From positions 298,363-362,362 of the forward strand of contig HG799467.1 of the NCBI GenBank assembly GCA_000531095.1: a DNA stretch of 64,000 bases. The letters run 5' to 3'. The notes under the pieces are model-generated. The model made no database searches, had not been told where the DNA came from, and was given only the letters and a program-made list of their open reading frames with translations. How positions within the stretch are numbered: the first letter of the stretch is position 1; the number at the start of each line of letters is the position of its first letter. Positions 17,962 to 27,402 of the stretch are shown piece by piece. The translations under genes were made by a program, and so were the position numbers. The DNA comes from Gemmata massiliana (lineage in GTDB: Bacteria > Planctomycetota > Planctomycetia > Gemmatales > Gemmataceae).

Positions 17962-20900
17962 ATGGAACCGCGCGACCTCATCGTTTTGACCCCTTCGGGA
18001 GCCGCCGACCCGTCACTCGCTATTGCCGCCTGCCGTGCAGGTGCGCGTGGCGTGTTGGACCTGGAGTTCGGCTCCCGCTTACTTGCGTCCCAAGCACTTA
18101 CGAAACTCGCCCGGTTCGCAACCGGGTACGGTGTTCAGCTCCGCACGGACGCCACAGATCTGTTTGACCTCCTCGGTCAATTCAAACCCGCGTTCGTGAT
18201 TCTCGCCGGGGCCGATCACCCCACTCTTGCAGCGCGTATGCGGGATCTGAATGCCGCGGGCATCGAAGTTTTGCGCGAAGCCACGAGCGTCGCGGAAGCA
18301 TCGCGCGCGGTCGAACTCGGGGCGAAGGGCATCGTCCTGAAGGGCCACGAGGCCGGCGGGCGCGTCGGCGCCGATACGTCGTTCGTGCTGCTCCAGCGGT
18401 GGCGCCGGTTCGCGGATAAGAACAGCGTGACGGTCCCATTTTGGGTGCGTGGGGGACTCGGGGCGAATACGGCGGCTGCGTGTGTCGCGGGCGGCGCGCG
18501 CGGTGGCGTTCTCGATTCGCAGGTGCTCCTCACGCACGAAACTCCTCTGCGCGAAGCCGCGCGGAAGCGCGTCGCGGGGTTGGACGGGAGCGAGACGCTC
18601 GTTCTCGGCGCGCGACTCGGTGAAGGCTACCGCATCTACGCGCGTCCGGATTGCGCCGGTGCGCAGGAACTTCGCGAAGGAAAGACGAGCGCCTCCAGCA
18701 ACGCGACACTTTCCGCGGAAGAAAAGCTGACCGCGTGGCGCGAAGCGGTTCGCATGCGCGTCGCCGCTGATCCGTCCGCGGGCGTGTGGCTCTGCGGTCA
18801 GGACATCGTGACCGCGGCGCCGCTCGCGGCGAAGGGGTTGACCGTTGCGGGTGTGGTGCAGGCAATCTGCGCCCGCGTAACGCACCAACTGGAAGCGGCG
18901 AAGCGACTGAAGCACCTCGCGCCGGACTCATCGCTCGCGAAATCACACGGGACAAAGTACCCGATTCTGCAAGGGCCGATGACCCGCGTCAGCGACACGG
19001 CCGCGTTCGCGGACAGTGTGGCCGCGGGCGGTGCGCTGCCGTTCCTGGCGCTGGCGCTACTGCGCAAAGCGGAAACGGAAAAGCTCCTCGCGGAAACGAA
19101 GACGAAGCTCGGTGCGAAGCCGTGGGGCGTCGGCATCCTCGGCTTCGTGCCCAACGAGATCCGCAGCGAACAACTCGAAGCGATTCGCAAGTACAAGCCG
19201 CCGTTCGCGATCATTGCAGGTGGGCGCCCGGACCAGGCCCGCGAACTCGAAACGCAGGGCATCCCGACGTACTTGCACGTTCCGTCGCCCGGCCTGCTGA
19301 AGATGTTCCTCAAGGACGGTTCCCGGAGGTTCATCTTCGAGGGGCAGGAGTGCGGCGGTCACATCGGCCCGCGCGCGAGTTTTGCGCTGTGGGAAGCGAT
19401 GGTCGAAGTCCTGCTCGAAAACATCGGCAACAAGCCCGCGGACGACCTGCACGTTGTTTTTGCCGGCGGCATTCACGACGCGCTCTCTGCGAACATGGTC
19501 GCGGTGCTGAGCGCGTCGCTCGCCGAAAAGGGTGTGAAGGTCGGTGTGCTGCTCGGGACCGCGTACCTGTTCACGAAGGAAGCGGTGCGCGGCGGCGCGA
19601 TCACGGAGCGCTTCCAGAAGGAAGCCCTCGCGTGCGCGGACACTGTGCTGCTCGAAACCGGCCCGGGGCACGCGATCCGCTGTATCCCGACGCCCTACGC
19701 GGACGTGTTCGAGTCCGAGAAGCGGAAGCTGAAGGCCGAAGGCAAGACGCCGTTGGAAGTCGGCATTGCCCTTGAGCGCATGAACCTCGGGCGGCTCCGG
19801 GTCGCGAGCAAGGGCGTGGACCGCGCGCCGTCCGTGAACGGTAACGGGAGCGGTCTCGCCGACGTGAGTGCGGACGAGCAGTTCGCACGCGGCATGTACA
19901 TGATCGGGCAGATCGCCGCGCTCCACGATAAAGTCACGACTATCGCCGAACTGCACGCGAACGTGACCGACAGCATCATCCTGCCCGAATCGGCCGTTCG
20001 CACCCAGGATGTCGAACTGCCCGCGCCGCCGCCGTGCGACGTCGCGATCGTCGGGTTGTCGTGCTTCTACCCGCAATCCACTTCGCTGTGGCAGTACTGG
20101 GAAAACATCCTCGCGAAGACGAACGCCGTCATCGAGATCCCGCCGACGCACTGGGACTGGCGGCCGTACTACGATCCCGACCCCCGCGCCAAAGACAAGA
20201 TGGTGTCGAAGTGGGGCGGGTTCATGTCGGACATCACGTTCGACCCGCTCAAGTACGGGATCACGCCCAAGAGCATCCCGAACATCGAGCCGCTGCAACT
20301 GCTGCTGCTCGAAGGCGTGAACCAGGCGCTTGCTGACGCGGGCTACCTGGATCGGCCGTTCGCCCGCGAACGCACCTGCGCCATCCTGGGCGTCGGTGGC
20401 GGCGGGATGCCGCTGTCCGTCGCATACGGGTTCCGCGCGTGTATGCCGCTGCTCGATTCGATTCCCGGCGTGCCGGTGAAGTCGAACGAGATCGTCGCGC
20501 TGGGCGAGGGCATGCTGCCGGAATGGACGGAAGACTCCTTCCCCGGCATCTTGCTGAACGTCGCGGCCGGGCGGGTCGCGAACCGGTTCAACCTCGGCGG
20601 CCCGAACATGGCGATCGACGCCGCGTGCGGGTCGTCGTTGGCCGCGCTGTACGCCGGTGTTCGTGAACTGAACGACGGCACGAGCGACGTCGCGATCGTG
20701 ATGGGTGGCGACGCAGTGCAGACGCCCTACGCCTATGTCGCGTTCTCGAAGACGCACGCGCTCAGCCCGAAGGGGCGGTGCCGGCCGTTCGACGCGGACG
20801 CCGACGGTATCGCACTCGCCGAGGGCGTCGGTATTGCGGTGCTGAAGCGACTCGCGGACGCGGAACGCGACGGCGACCGGATTTACGCCGTCATCAAGGG

Positions 20901-23900
20901 GGTCGGGGCTTCCAGCGACGGCCGCGACAAGGGACTCACCGCGCCGCGTGCGGAAGGTCAGCTCCGCGCGCTGCACCGGGCCTACGCTCAGGCTCGCGTG
21001 AACCCGGCGAACGTCGCGCTCGTGGAAGCGCACGGCACCGGGACCGTGGTCGGCGACCAGACCGAGGCTCGCGCGATTGGCCAGTTGATGCGCGATGCCG
21101 GGGGCGACCCGCAGTCGTGCGCGATCGGTTCGGTGAAGTCGATGATCGGGCACAGTAAGTGTGCCGCCGGCCTCGCGGGGCTCATCAAGACCGCGTTCGC
21201 GCTGCACCACAAGGTGCTCCCGCCCACGCTGGTCGAGACGCCGAACCCGAAGGCGAATCTCGAAGGCGGACCGCTGTACCTGAACACCGAAGCGAAGCCG
21301 TGGGTCCACGGGGCAGAGCACCCGCGAACCGCCGGCGTGAGCGCGTTCGGTTTCGGTGGCACGAACTTCCACACGGTGCTCGAAGAGTACACTGGCGACT
21401 ACCTGAACCGCCCGAACACCGGGATTCGTCAGTGGCCGACGGAACTCTTCGTGTGGCGCCGAGCGGACAAGGCCGCGATCACCACGAGCCTGAAGAGCGT
21501 GCGCGACGCGATCGTTGCTGGCGCACGACCGGCGCTGGCCGATCTCGCGGCGAGCGTGTGGCAGAGCAGCAAAACGGCACCGGCCGGTAACGCGACACTC
21601 GCGGTGATTGCGTCCTCGCTCGACGACCTCAAGGAAAAGCTCGACGCGGCCCTCGAAGCGCTGCCCAAAGCGACCGAGACGTGCACGGACCCGCGCGGGA
21701 TCTACTTCGCCGCGAAGTCCGCGCCCGCGGGCAAGGTCGCGTTCCTGTTCCCGGGGCAGGGATCGCAGTACCCGGACATGCTCGCGCAGGTCGCGATGAC
21801 GTTCTCCGAGGTGCGCGACGTTCTCGACCGGGCGGAAGCCGCACTCGACGCCGATCTCGACAAGCCGCTGAGCCGGTTCATCTACCCGCCGTCGTCGTTC
21901 ACACCGGAACACGAGGCCACGAATCGCAACGAGCTGCGCCGGACGGAAATCGCGCAGTCGAGCATCGGTGCGACGAGCATCGGCATGTTTCGGTTGCTCA
22001 CGTCGCTCGGGATCGAAGCCGATTTCTTCGCGGGCCACAGTTACGGCGAGTACGCGGCGCTTACGGCGGCCGGGGCGCTCTCCGAAGACGACCTGATGCA
22101 CCTGTCGTTCAAGCGCGGCTTGGCGATTCGTGAAGCCGCGATCAACGCCCCGGGCGGGATGATCGCGGCGGACAACACCGCCGAGGCGATCGCGCCGGTG
22201 CTGAAGGGCATCGCCGATGTGTGGATCGCGAACCACAACTCGCCGACCCAAACCGTGATCGCGGGTACCGAAGCCGGGGTCAAGGTCGCCGCGGAGAAGC
22301 TCCAGGCGGCGGGGATCCGCTCGCAGCGGATCGCGGTCGCGTGCGGGTTCCACTCGCCGCTCATCGCGGGGGCGAAGCCGGCGCTGGCCGCCGCTCTTTC
22401 GCGGGCCACGTTCACGGCCCCGAGTAAGCCAGTGTTCTCGAACACGAGTGCCGTGCCGCACCCGGCCGACGGGAGCGTGATCGCGAAGCAACTCGCGGAG
22501 CACCTCGTGTCGCCGGTGCGATTCGCGGACGAAATTCGTGCGATGCACGAGGCCGGCGCGCGGGTCTTCGTGGAGGTCGGGCCGCAAGCGGTTCTGACCG
22601 GACTCACGGGCCAGATCCTCGCGGGCCGACCGCACCTCGCGCTCGCGAGCGACGCGAAGTCCCGCCCGGGGCTGGTGCAACTCGCCCACCTGCTCGGGCA
22701 ACTGCTCGCGGTCGGTGTATCGGCCAACCTCGACCGCCTCTTCGTGGGCCGGAACGTGCAAGCGTTCGACCTCGCGAAGCTCAACGCGGACACCGGCAAG
22801 CCGAAACTCGCGCCGACGACGTGGCTCGTCAACGGCATTCGGAGCAAACCGCTGAACGCGCCCGAACCGCGGTTGCTGGGGCAAGCACTTCCGGCCAACG
22901 CTGCGGCCCGGAACGAAGCCCCGCGGCCCGATACGAACGGCAAGGCGAAGCCGAAACCGGTGCAGCCCGAAAGTTCGACCAAGCCCGTGCCCCCGCCCGC
23001 GCCGACCCCCGCTCCGAAGTCACCCGCGCCCAACGCTGCCGCTCTACCGCCCGCTGTCACCACGCCCTCACGAGCGATGATGCACAACACCGAAACTCAA
23101 CCCGCTCTGTCGGTCCCCTCCACTAACGGGCACGCGCATCATCATGCCGCGCCCGATGGTGCCGCAGCCGTGATGATGCGGTTCCAGGAGGTGATGGGGC
23201 GCTTCCTCGATACGCAGAAGTCCGTGATGCTCGGCTTCCTCGGCGCGCCCAACGCGGCCGCCACCGCTCCCGCGCCGCACACGAACGGCCACGCCGCGTA
23301 CCCCGTGGTGCCGCACACGAACGGGCACAGCTACACGAACGGGAATGGCAACGGCCACGCCCACACCAACGGTCACGCCCACACGAACGGGCACGCGACC
23401 CCGATGCCGGTTCCCGCGCTGGCGACCAACCGCATCGCGACGCCAGTGGTTGCCCGGCCGCAAGCGCCGGCGCCCGTCGTCAGCAACAAGGCCGAAACGA
23501 ACGGCAAACACGCGCCGGTTGCCGAAGCCGCGCCCGTGGCCGTTCCCGCGCCGGCGAAGAAGCCCGCGGGCGGTGCGTTGGACCGCGATACGCTGCTCGC
23601 CCGGTTGCTCGACCTCGTGAGCGAGCGCACCGGTTACCCGAAGGAAGCGCTGAGCATCGACCTCGACCTCGAAGCCGACCTGGGGGTCGATTCGATCAAG
23701 CGCGTCGAGGTGCTGGGCGCGCTCGCCGAGAGCATCGAGGCCGGTGCGGACGGCAAGCAGCCGAACCTGGAGATGGAGAAGCTCTCTGTCATCAAGACGC
23801 TCCGCGGGATCGCCGACTACGTGATGGGTGCGCTGAACGAAGCCACGCCCGCGTCGGCTCCTTCGACGAATGGCAAGCACGAGGCCCCCGCGCTGCCTGC

Positions 23901-25539
23901 TGCCAGCGAAGCGCCCGCGACCCGGGCCAACGCGAACGGCGACTTTCACCCCGGCGCGCGACAGGGTGATGTTCAGCGGCTCGTGGTGCGCCTGATCGAC
24001 GCGCCGCTCCCGATCCGGCCGACGTTCAGCCCGCCGACCGGCACCATCGTCATCACCGATGACGAACTCGGTGTCGCGCAAGAACTGGCCGACCGGCTCG
24101 CGGAACTCGACATCAAGACCGCGCTCGTTCGCATGGGCAAGAACGAGGGCTTCAACGCCGATCTGACCAACCCCGTTGCGGTGAGCGAACTGCTCGGCCG
24201 CGTGCGCGAGAAGTGCGGCGCGGTGTCCGGCCTGGTTCACCTGCTGCCGCTCGCGGAACCGCCCGCGGGCGAAACCGATGAACAGCGGATGCGGCGCGAA
24301 GTGAAGTCGCTGTACCTGCTCGCTCGCGGGTTGGAAAACGACATCCGCGCGGCCGGGACGAACGGCTCTGCCGTGCTGCTCACGGTGACCGCGATGGGCG
24401 GCGCGATGGGGTACAGCGACGAACTGCCGAGCGAGTTCTTCGCCGGTCACGGTGGCATCGCCGGGTTCACCAAGTGCCTCGGGTACGAGTGGCCCGAAGT
24501 CACCGTTCGCGTCGTGGACGTGAACGCGGAAGCCGCCGCGCCGCGGCTCGTCGAGCAGCTCCTCGGCGAACTCGGTGACCCGGACGGCCCGTTCGAGGTT
24601 GGTCGCGACGGTGAGTTCCGCAAGACGTGGCAGGTCGATCCGGGACCGTTGGAGAAAGACACCCAGGCGATCGAGCTCGACGCGAACAGCACGGTGCTCG
24701 TCACCGGTGGCGCACGCGGCATCACCGCGAAGGTCGCGCTGGAAATCGCGTCGCGGTACAAGTCGAAGCTCGTGCTGGTCGGTAGCTCGCCCGCGCCGGC
24801 CGTCGAGAGCGCGGACACAGCCTCGCTTCAGACGCCGGCGGAGATCAAGGCCGCGCTATTGAAGCAACAACCCGGCGCGAAACCGGCCGCGGTCGAGGCC
24901 GCGTACAAGCGCCTGCTCAAGGACCGCGAGATCCGCGCCAACCTCGACGCGATCCGGACCGCGGGCGGTTCCGCTGAGTACCGCGCGGTCGATGTTCGTG
25001 ACTCCGCCGCGTTCGGCGGCCTCATCGACGAACTGAACGCCAAAGGTGGGATCGCGGGTGTGATCCACGGTGCCGGGGTGATCGAAGACAAGCTCCTGCG
25101 CGACAAGACGCCGGAGTCCTTCGACCGCGTGTTCGGCACGAAGGTCGATAGCGCCCTGACGCTGACAAGGAAACTCGATCCGGCCAAGCTGAAGTTCTTC
25201 GCGCTGTTCGCCTCGATCACGAGCCGCTACGGGAACCGCGGACAGTCGGACTACGCCGCCGCGAACGAAGTGCTCAGCAAGCTTGCGTGCGATCTCGACC
25301 GCAAGTGGCCGGGGCGCGTGGTGTCGGTCGCGTGGGGGCCGTGGGCCGAGGTCGGCATGGTCGCGGACCTGGAGAAGCACCTCGTGGCCCGTGGGCTGAA
25401 GCTCATCGAACCGGCCGTCGGCGCCGGGTTCGCGGTGGACGAAGTGATCTTCGGCACGAAGGGCGAACCGGAAGTCGTTGTGGCGGGTGGCACCGAATCG
25501 GCGCCGAAGCAGCGCGCCAGCGCACAACCCGTGGCGTAA
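17962..25539 (+). CDS. PUFA-synthase-like type I lipid synthase: ER-ER-KS-AT-ACP-KR
   Basis: 2525 residues from ATG 17962 (GAGGCGAG upstream; GTG 17959 possible). Order: two PfaD/nitronate-monooxygenase-like TIM barrels (about 5-240, GHEAGGRVG; and 325-620, ILQGPM, GQECGGHIG, FAGGIH); KS about 690-1140 with Cys889 (DAACGSSL), His1024 (EAHGTGT) and His1064 (IGHSKCAAG); AT with GHSYGEY (Ser1360); a helix FLDTQKSVM and a His/Asn/Gly-rich linker; one ACP with LGVDSIKRVE (Ser1911), the PUFA-synthase type; KR with TGGARGI (about 2248), Ser2418 and Tyr2431. Expected to build a reduced polyketide or fatty chain. Canonical Pfa systems carry ER as a separate PfaD and several ACPs, so this is a compact variant. 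The stop codon TAA lies inside a probable sequencing linker (25535-25576), so the true C-terminus is uncertain. Confidence 0.9.
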   Translation: MEPRDLIVLTPSGAADPSLAIAACRAGARGVLDLEFGSRLLASQALTKLARFATGYGVQLRTDATDLFDLLGQFKPAFVILAGADHPTLAARMRDLNAAGIEVLREATSVAEASRAVELGAKGIVLKGHEAGGRVGADTSFVLLQRWRRFADKNSVTVPFWVRGGLGANTAAACVAGGARGGVLDSQVLLTHETPLREAARKRVAGLDGSETLVLGARLGEGYRIYARPDCAGAQELREGKTSASSNATLSAEEKLTAWREAVRMRVAADPSAGVWLCGQDIVTAAPLAAKGLTVAGVVQAICARVTHQLEAAKRLKHLAPDSSLAKSHGTKYPILQGPMTRVSDTAAFADSVAAGGALPFLALALLRKAETEKLLAETKTKLGAKPWGVGILGFVPNEIRSEQLEAIRKYKPPFAIIAGGRPDQARELETQGIPTYLHVPSPGLLKMFLKDGSRRFIFEGQECGGHIGPRASFALWEAMVEVLLENIGNKPADDLHVVFAGGIHDALSANMVAVLSASLAEKGVKVGVLLGTAYLFTKEAVRGGAITERFQKEALACADTVLLETGPGHAIRCIPTPYADVFESEKRKLKAEGKTPLEVGIALERMNLGRLRVASKGVDRAPSVNGNGSGLADVSADEQFARGMYMIGQIAALHDKVTTIAELHANVTDSIILPESAVRTQDVELPAPPPCDVAIVGLSCFYPQSTSLWQYWENILAKTNAVIEIPPTHWDWRPYYDPDPRAKDKMVSKWGGFMSDITFDPLKYGITPKSIPNIEPLQLLLLEGVNQALADAGYLDRPFARERTCAILGVGGGGMPLSVAYGFRACMPLLDSIPGVPVKSNEIVALGEGMLPEWTEDSFPGILLNVAAGRVANRFNLGGPNMAIDAACGSSLAALYAGVRELNDGTSDVAIVMGGDAVQTPYAYVAFSKTHALSPKGRCRPFDADADGIALAEGVGIAVLKRLADAERDGDRIYAVIKGVGASSDGRDKGLTAPRAEGQLRALHRAYAQARVNPANVALVEAHGTGTVVGDQTEARAIGQLMRDAGGDPQSCAIGSVKSMIGHSKCAAGLAGLIKTAFALHHKVLPPTLVETPNPKANLEGGPLYLNTEAKPWVHGAEHPRTAGVSAFGFGGTNFHTVLEEYTGDYLNRPNTGIRQWPTELFVWRRADKAAITTSLKSVRDAIVAGARPALADLAASVWQSSKTAPAGNATLAVIASSLDDLKEKLDAALEALPKATETCTDPRGIYFAAKSAPAGKVAFLFPGQGSQYPDMLAQVAMTFSEVRDVLDRAEAALDADLDKPLSRFIYPPSSFTPEHEATNRNELRRTEIAQSSIGATSIGMFRLLTSLGIEADFFAGHSYGEYAALTAAGALSEDDLMHLSFKRGLAIREAAINAPGGMIAADNTAEAIAPVLKGIADVWIANHNSPTQTVIAGTEAGVKVAAEKLQAAGIRSQRIAVACGFHSPLIAGAKPALAAALSRATFTAPSKPVFSNTSAVPHPADGSVIAKQLAEHLVSPVRFADEIRAMHEAGARVFVEVGPQAVLTGLTGQILAGRPHLALASDAKSRPGLVQLAHLLGQLLAVGVSANLDRLFVGRNVQAFDLAKLNADTGKPKLAPTTWLVNGIRSKPLNAPEPRLLGQALPANAAARNEAPRPDTNGKAKPKPVQPESSTKPVPPPAPTPAPKSPAPNAAALPPAVTTPSRAMMHNTETQPALSVPSTNGHAHHHAAPDGAAAVMMRFQEVMGRFLDTQKSVMLGFLGAPNAAATAPAPHTNGHAAYPVVPHTNGHSYTNGNGNGHAHTNGHAHTNGHATPMPVPALATNRIATPVVARPQAPAPVVSNKAETNGKHAPVAEAAPVAVPAPAKKPAGGALDRDTLLARLLDLVSERTGYPKEALSIDLDLEADLGVDSIKRVEVLGALAESIEAGADGKQPNLEMEKLSVIKTLRGIADYVMGALNEATPASAPSTNGKHEAPALPAASEAPATRANANGDFHPGARQGDVQRLVVRLIDAPLPIRPTFSPPTGTIVITDDELGVAQELADRLAELDIKTALVRMGKNEGFNADLTNPVAVSELLGRVREKCGAVSGLVHLLPLAEPPAGETDEQRMRREVKSLYLLARGLENDIRAAGTNGSAVLLTVTAMGGAMGYSDELPSEFFAGHGGIAGFTKCLGYEWPEVTVRVVDVNAEAAAPRLVEQLLGELGDPDGPFEVGRDGEFRKTWQVDPGPLEKDTQAIELDANSTVLVTGGARGITAKVALEIASRYKSKLVLVGSSPAPAVESADTASLQTPAEIKAALLKQQPGAKPAAVEAAYKRLLKDREIRANLDAIRTAGGSAEYRAVDVRDSAAFGGLIDELNAKGGIAGVIHGAGVIEDKLLRDKTPESFDRVFGTKVDSALTLTRKLDPAKLKFFALFASITSRYGNRGQSDYAAANEVLSKLACDLDRKWPGRVVSVAWGPWAEVGMVADLEKHLVARGLKLIEPAVGAGFAVDEVIFGTKGEPEVVVAGGTESAPKQRASAQPVA
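23281..23403 (+). repeat. His-Asn-Gly-rich in-frame repeat between AT and ACP
   Basis: Repeated codon units encode HTNGH and close variants at least five times (HTNGHAAY, HTNGHSYTNG, HAHTNGHAHTNGH). It forms a flexible interdomain linker; copy number may vary between strains. Confidence 0.7.
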
Positions 25540-25576
25540 TAACTTCGTATAGCATACATTGTACGAAGTTATACGA
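25535..25576. other. 454 Titanium paired-end linker with loxP (probable assembly contamination)
   Basis: Forty-one of 42 bases match the Roche 454 Titanium mate-pair linker as I know it; the only difference is G instead of A at 25561. The core is a loxP site with spacer GCATACAT flanked by two 13-base arms. Translations across it give the peptides ITSYSIH and MYAIRSYY, typical of this contaminant. The lipid synthase stop codon (25537-25539) is inside it. The flanks may therefore not be truly contiguous. Confidence 0.93.
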
Positions 25577-25855
25577 TGATGCTCGGCTTCCTTGCGCTAT
25601 TCCCGGTGACCCCTTCGGGGTCCAAAGGCAAAATGCCGGGGCGTTTGTTGTTTTCGCGGCCCCAACGGGGCCACCGGGAATAGCCAGGGGTTTCAACCCC
25701 TGGTTCTTTTTCCGTTTTCGCGGCCCCAATGGGGCCACCGGAAGTAGTCAGGAGTTTCAACCCCTGGTTCTTTTCGTTGTTTCGTGGCCTCAATGGGCCA
25801 CCGGGAATAGCCAGGAATTTCACCCCTGGTTCTATTAACGCGAACAATTTCTCTC
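25577..25855. other. Repeat-filled gap between linker and AT gene
   Basis: No coding frame is credible. It holds a GACCCC/GGGGTC hairpin near 25608-25622, the 64-bp tandem repeats and, at the end, the AT leader. No clear ribosome site was found before ATG 25856. Confidence 0.5.
25655..25833. repeat. Three 64-bp tandem repeats with double hairpins
   Basis: Units start at 25655, 25719 and 25783. Each has a GGCCCC/GGGGCC hairpin followed by a CCAGGGG/CCCCTGG hairpin and a T-rich tail (GGTTCTTTT). The third unit is the most diverged. They are adjacent, without unique spacers, so this is not a CRISPR array. Confidence 0.85.
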
Positions 25856-27346
25856 ATGACTCAGACCCTCGCGCAACCGCAACCCCGCGTCATTCCTCCC
25901 GTGACCGGATGGGACACGGAAGTTTTCGTGCTGCGCGGTGACGATCGCGCTGCGCTGCGCCAGCGCGTTCTTGCGCTTGTGGAACAGGTCGAGCACCAGC
26001 CCGACGCCCCGCTCGTCGATTTCGCTGCGGCGCTCGCGCGCGAGGTTCAGCCCGGCGGCTCACGCCTCACGGTGGTTGCGGGTTCCCGGGCCGATCTGCT
26101 CACGCGCCTCAAACGCGCCGCGGACCGGCTGGGCGATCCGAAGACCAAGCAGATCCGGGACGCGAACGGCCTCTACTTTTTCGAGCAGCCGCTGGCAGAG
26201 CAGGGCACGGTCGCGTTCCTGTTCCCGGGCGAAGGCGCGCAGTACCTGAACATGCTCGCTGACCTGTGCTGCGTGTTCCCGGAGGTGGAAGAAACCTTCG
26301 CGTGGTGCGACCAGCTCGCGGCCGAGGCCGGGCGCCCGGAATCATCGCTGCGGCGCGTGCTGCACCTCCCGACCGATGCCACCGCCGAGGACAAGGCCGC
26401 GGCCGAACTCGAACTCCGGGGGTTGGGGCCGTCCATCTTCGGGGTTCTGCTCGCGGACCAGGCGATCCTCCGTGTGCTCGAAAATCTGCAAATTCCGGTG
26501 TCCGCGATGGCCGGTCACAGCGCCGGCGAACTCGGCGCGCTGCTCGCGAGTGGTGCGATGAACGCCCGCGACCAGCACGGCTCGCGGTTGCCGGAAATCA
26601 TGGAGATCATGCAGCGCCAGGAGAGCGACGCGGGCGGGCCGGAGGTCGTGCTGCTCGCGGTCGGCGCGAGCAAGGCGACGATCATGGAGGTCGCGAACGA
26701 GGTCGCGGGCGGCTCGGTGATCGTCGCGATGGACAACTGCCCGCACCAGTGCGTCGCGGTGGGGCCGGCGCACCCGGTCGCCGCGGTCGAGGCTGCGCTC
26801 ACGGAACGCGGGATCATTTGCGAGCGGCTGCCGTTCAAGCGCCCGTACCACACCCCGCTGTTCGAGCCGTACATGGGGGCGCTCCGCGAACTGTTCGTGG
26901 GTGTGCCATTCAATCAAACGCAAACGGCGGTTTACTGCTGCTCGACCGGCGAACTGTTCCCGACCGACCCCGACGCGATGCGAGCGCTCGCCGTGAACCA
27001 CTGGGTCACCCCGGTCGAGTTCACGCGGATGATCGAGAGCATGCACCGCGACGGCGTGCGCCTTTTCGTCGAGTGCGGCCCGCGCGGGAACCTGTCGGCG
27101 TTCGTGGAAGACATCCTCCGGGGTAAGTCGTTCGCCGCGATCCCCGCGAACGTGCTCCGCAAGAGCGGCCCGACGCAGATCAACCACATGGTTGCGCAAC
27201 TGGTCGCGCACGGCGTGGACCTGAACTTGGGCTACCTGTACGCGGGGCGGGTGGGCGAAGAACCTAACCCCCTAACCCCTTCCCTAAGAAGGAAGGGGGA
27301 GAAATCCCAAACATCAGCGAATACACGCCGCAAGCGCCGGTTTTAA
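25856..27346 (+). CDS. PUFA-synthase acyltransferase module (5' half of a split AT-DH-PPTase gene)
   Basis: 496 residues; the AT domain covers about 100-440. It has FLFPGEGAQY and the catalytic GHSAGEL (His221-Ser222), with downstream FKRPYHTPLF and ECGPRGNLS. It resembles PfaB/PfaA-type acyltransferases. The native sequence ends about residue 468 (YLYAGRVGEE). The last ~28 residues are encoded by a C-rich interspersed repeat (27261-27384) that supplies the stop. The downstream DH ORF is in the same frame, and a linker helix lies between, so the two ORFs were probably one AT-DH-PPTase gene. ATG 25856 is taken because MTQTLAQ is the first Met of a good N-terminus. Confidence 0.85.
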   Translation: MTQTLAQPQPRVIPPVTGWDTEVFVLRGDDRAALRQRVLALVEQVEHQPDAPLVDFAAALAREVQPGGSRLTVVAGSRADLLTRLKRAADRLGDPKTKQIRDANGLYFFEQPLAEQGTVAFLFPGEGAQYLNMLADLCCVFPEVEETFAWCDQLAAEAGRPESSLRRVLHLPTDATAEDKAAAELELRGLGPSIFGVLLADQAILRVLENLQIPVSAMAGHSAGELGALLASGAMNARDQHGSRLPEIMEIMQRQESDAGGPEVVLLAVGASKATIMEVANEVAGGSVIVAMDNCPHQCVAVGPAHPVAAVEAALTERGIICERLPFKRPYHTPLFEPYMGALRELFVGVPFNQTQTAVYCCSTGELFPTDPDAMRALAVNHWVTPVEFTRMIESMHRDGVRLFVECGPRGNLSAFVEDILRGKSFAAIPANVLRKSGPTQINHMVAQLVAHGVDLNLGYLYAGRVGEEPNPLTPSLRRKGEKSQTSANTRRKRRF

Positions 27347-27384
27347 GCCCCTCTCCGTTTAGGGGAGGGGTTGGGGAGGGGTTA
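27261..27384. repeat. C-rich interspersed repeat, copy 1 (inside AT-DH coding region)
   Basis: Starts AACCTAACCCC and ends GGGAGGGGTTAC, with imperfect inverted ends and a variable middle. Related copies are at 45318-45437 and 55045-55164. This copy introduces an in-frame stop (27344-27346). Confidence 0.85.
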
Positions 27385-27402
27385 CAAGCAGGTTCCTCCA
27401 TC

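Noticed and set aside
17670..17981. 103-codon minus-strand frame in the promoter region of the lipid synthase
   Set aside because: No ribosome site, no domain, overlaps the synthase start; treated as chance.
19057..22884. 1275-codon open frame on the minus strand inside the lipid synthase
   Set aside because: Antisense shadow of high-GC codon use; Arg/Val/His-rich, no recognisable domain, while the plus strand has KS/AT motifs.
25535..25576. loxP as a natural site-specific recombination site
   Set aside because: The match extends over the whole 42-nt 454 linker, so contamination explains it better; no Cre-like recombinase is present.
25655..25833. CRISPR array
   Set aside because: Units are adjacent without unique spacers, they diverge between copies, and no cas gene is near.
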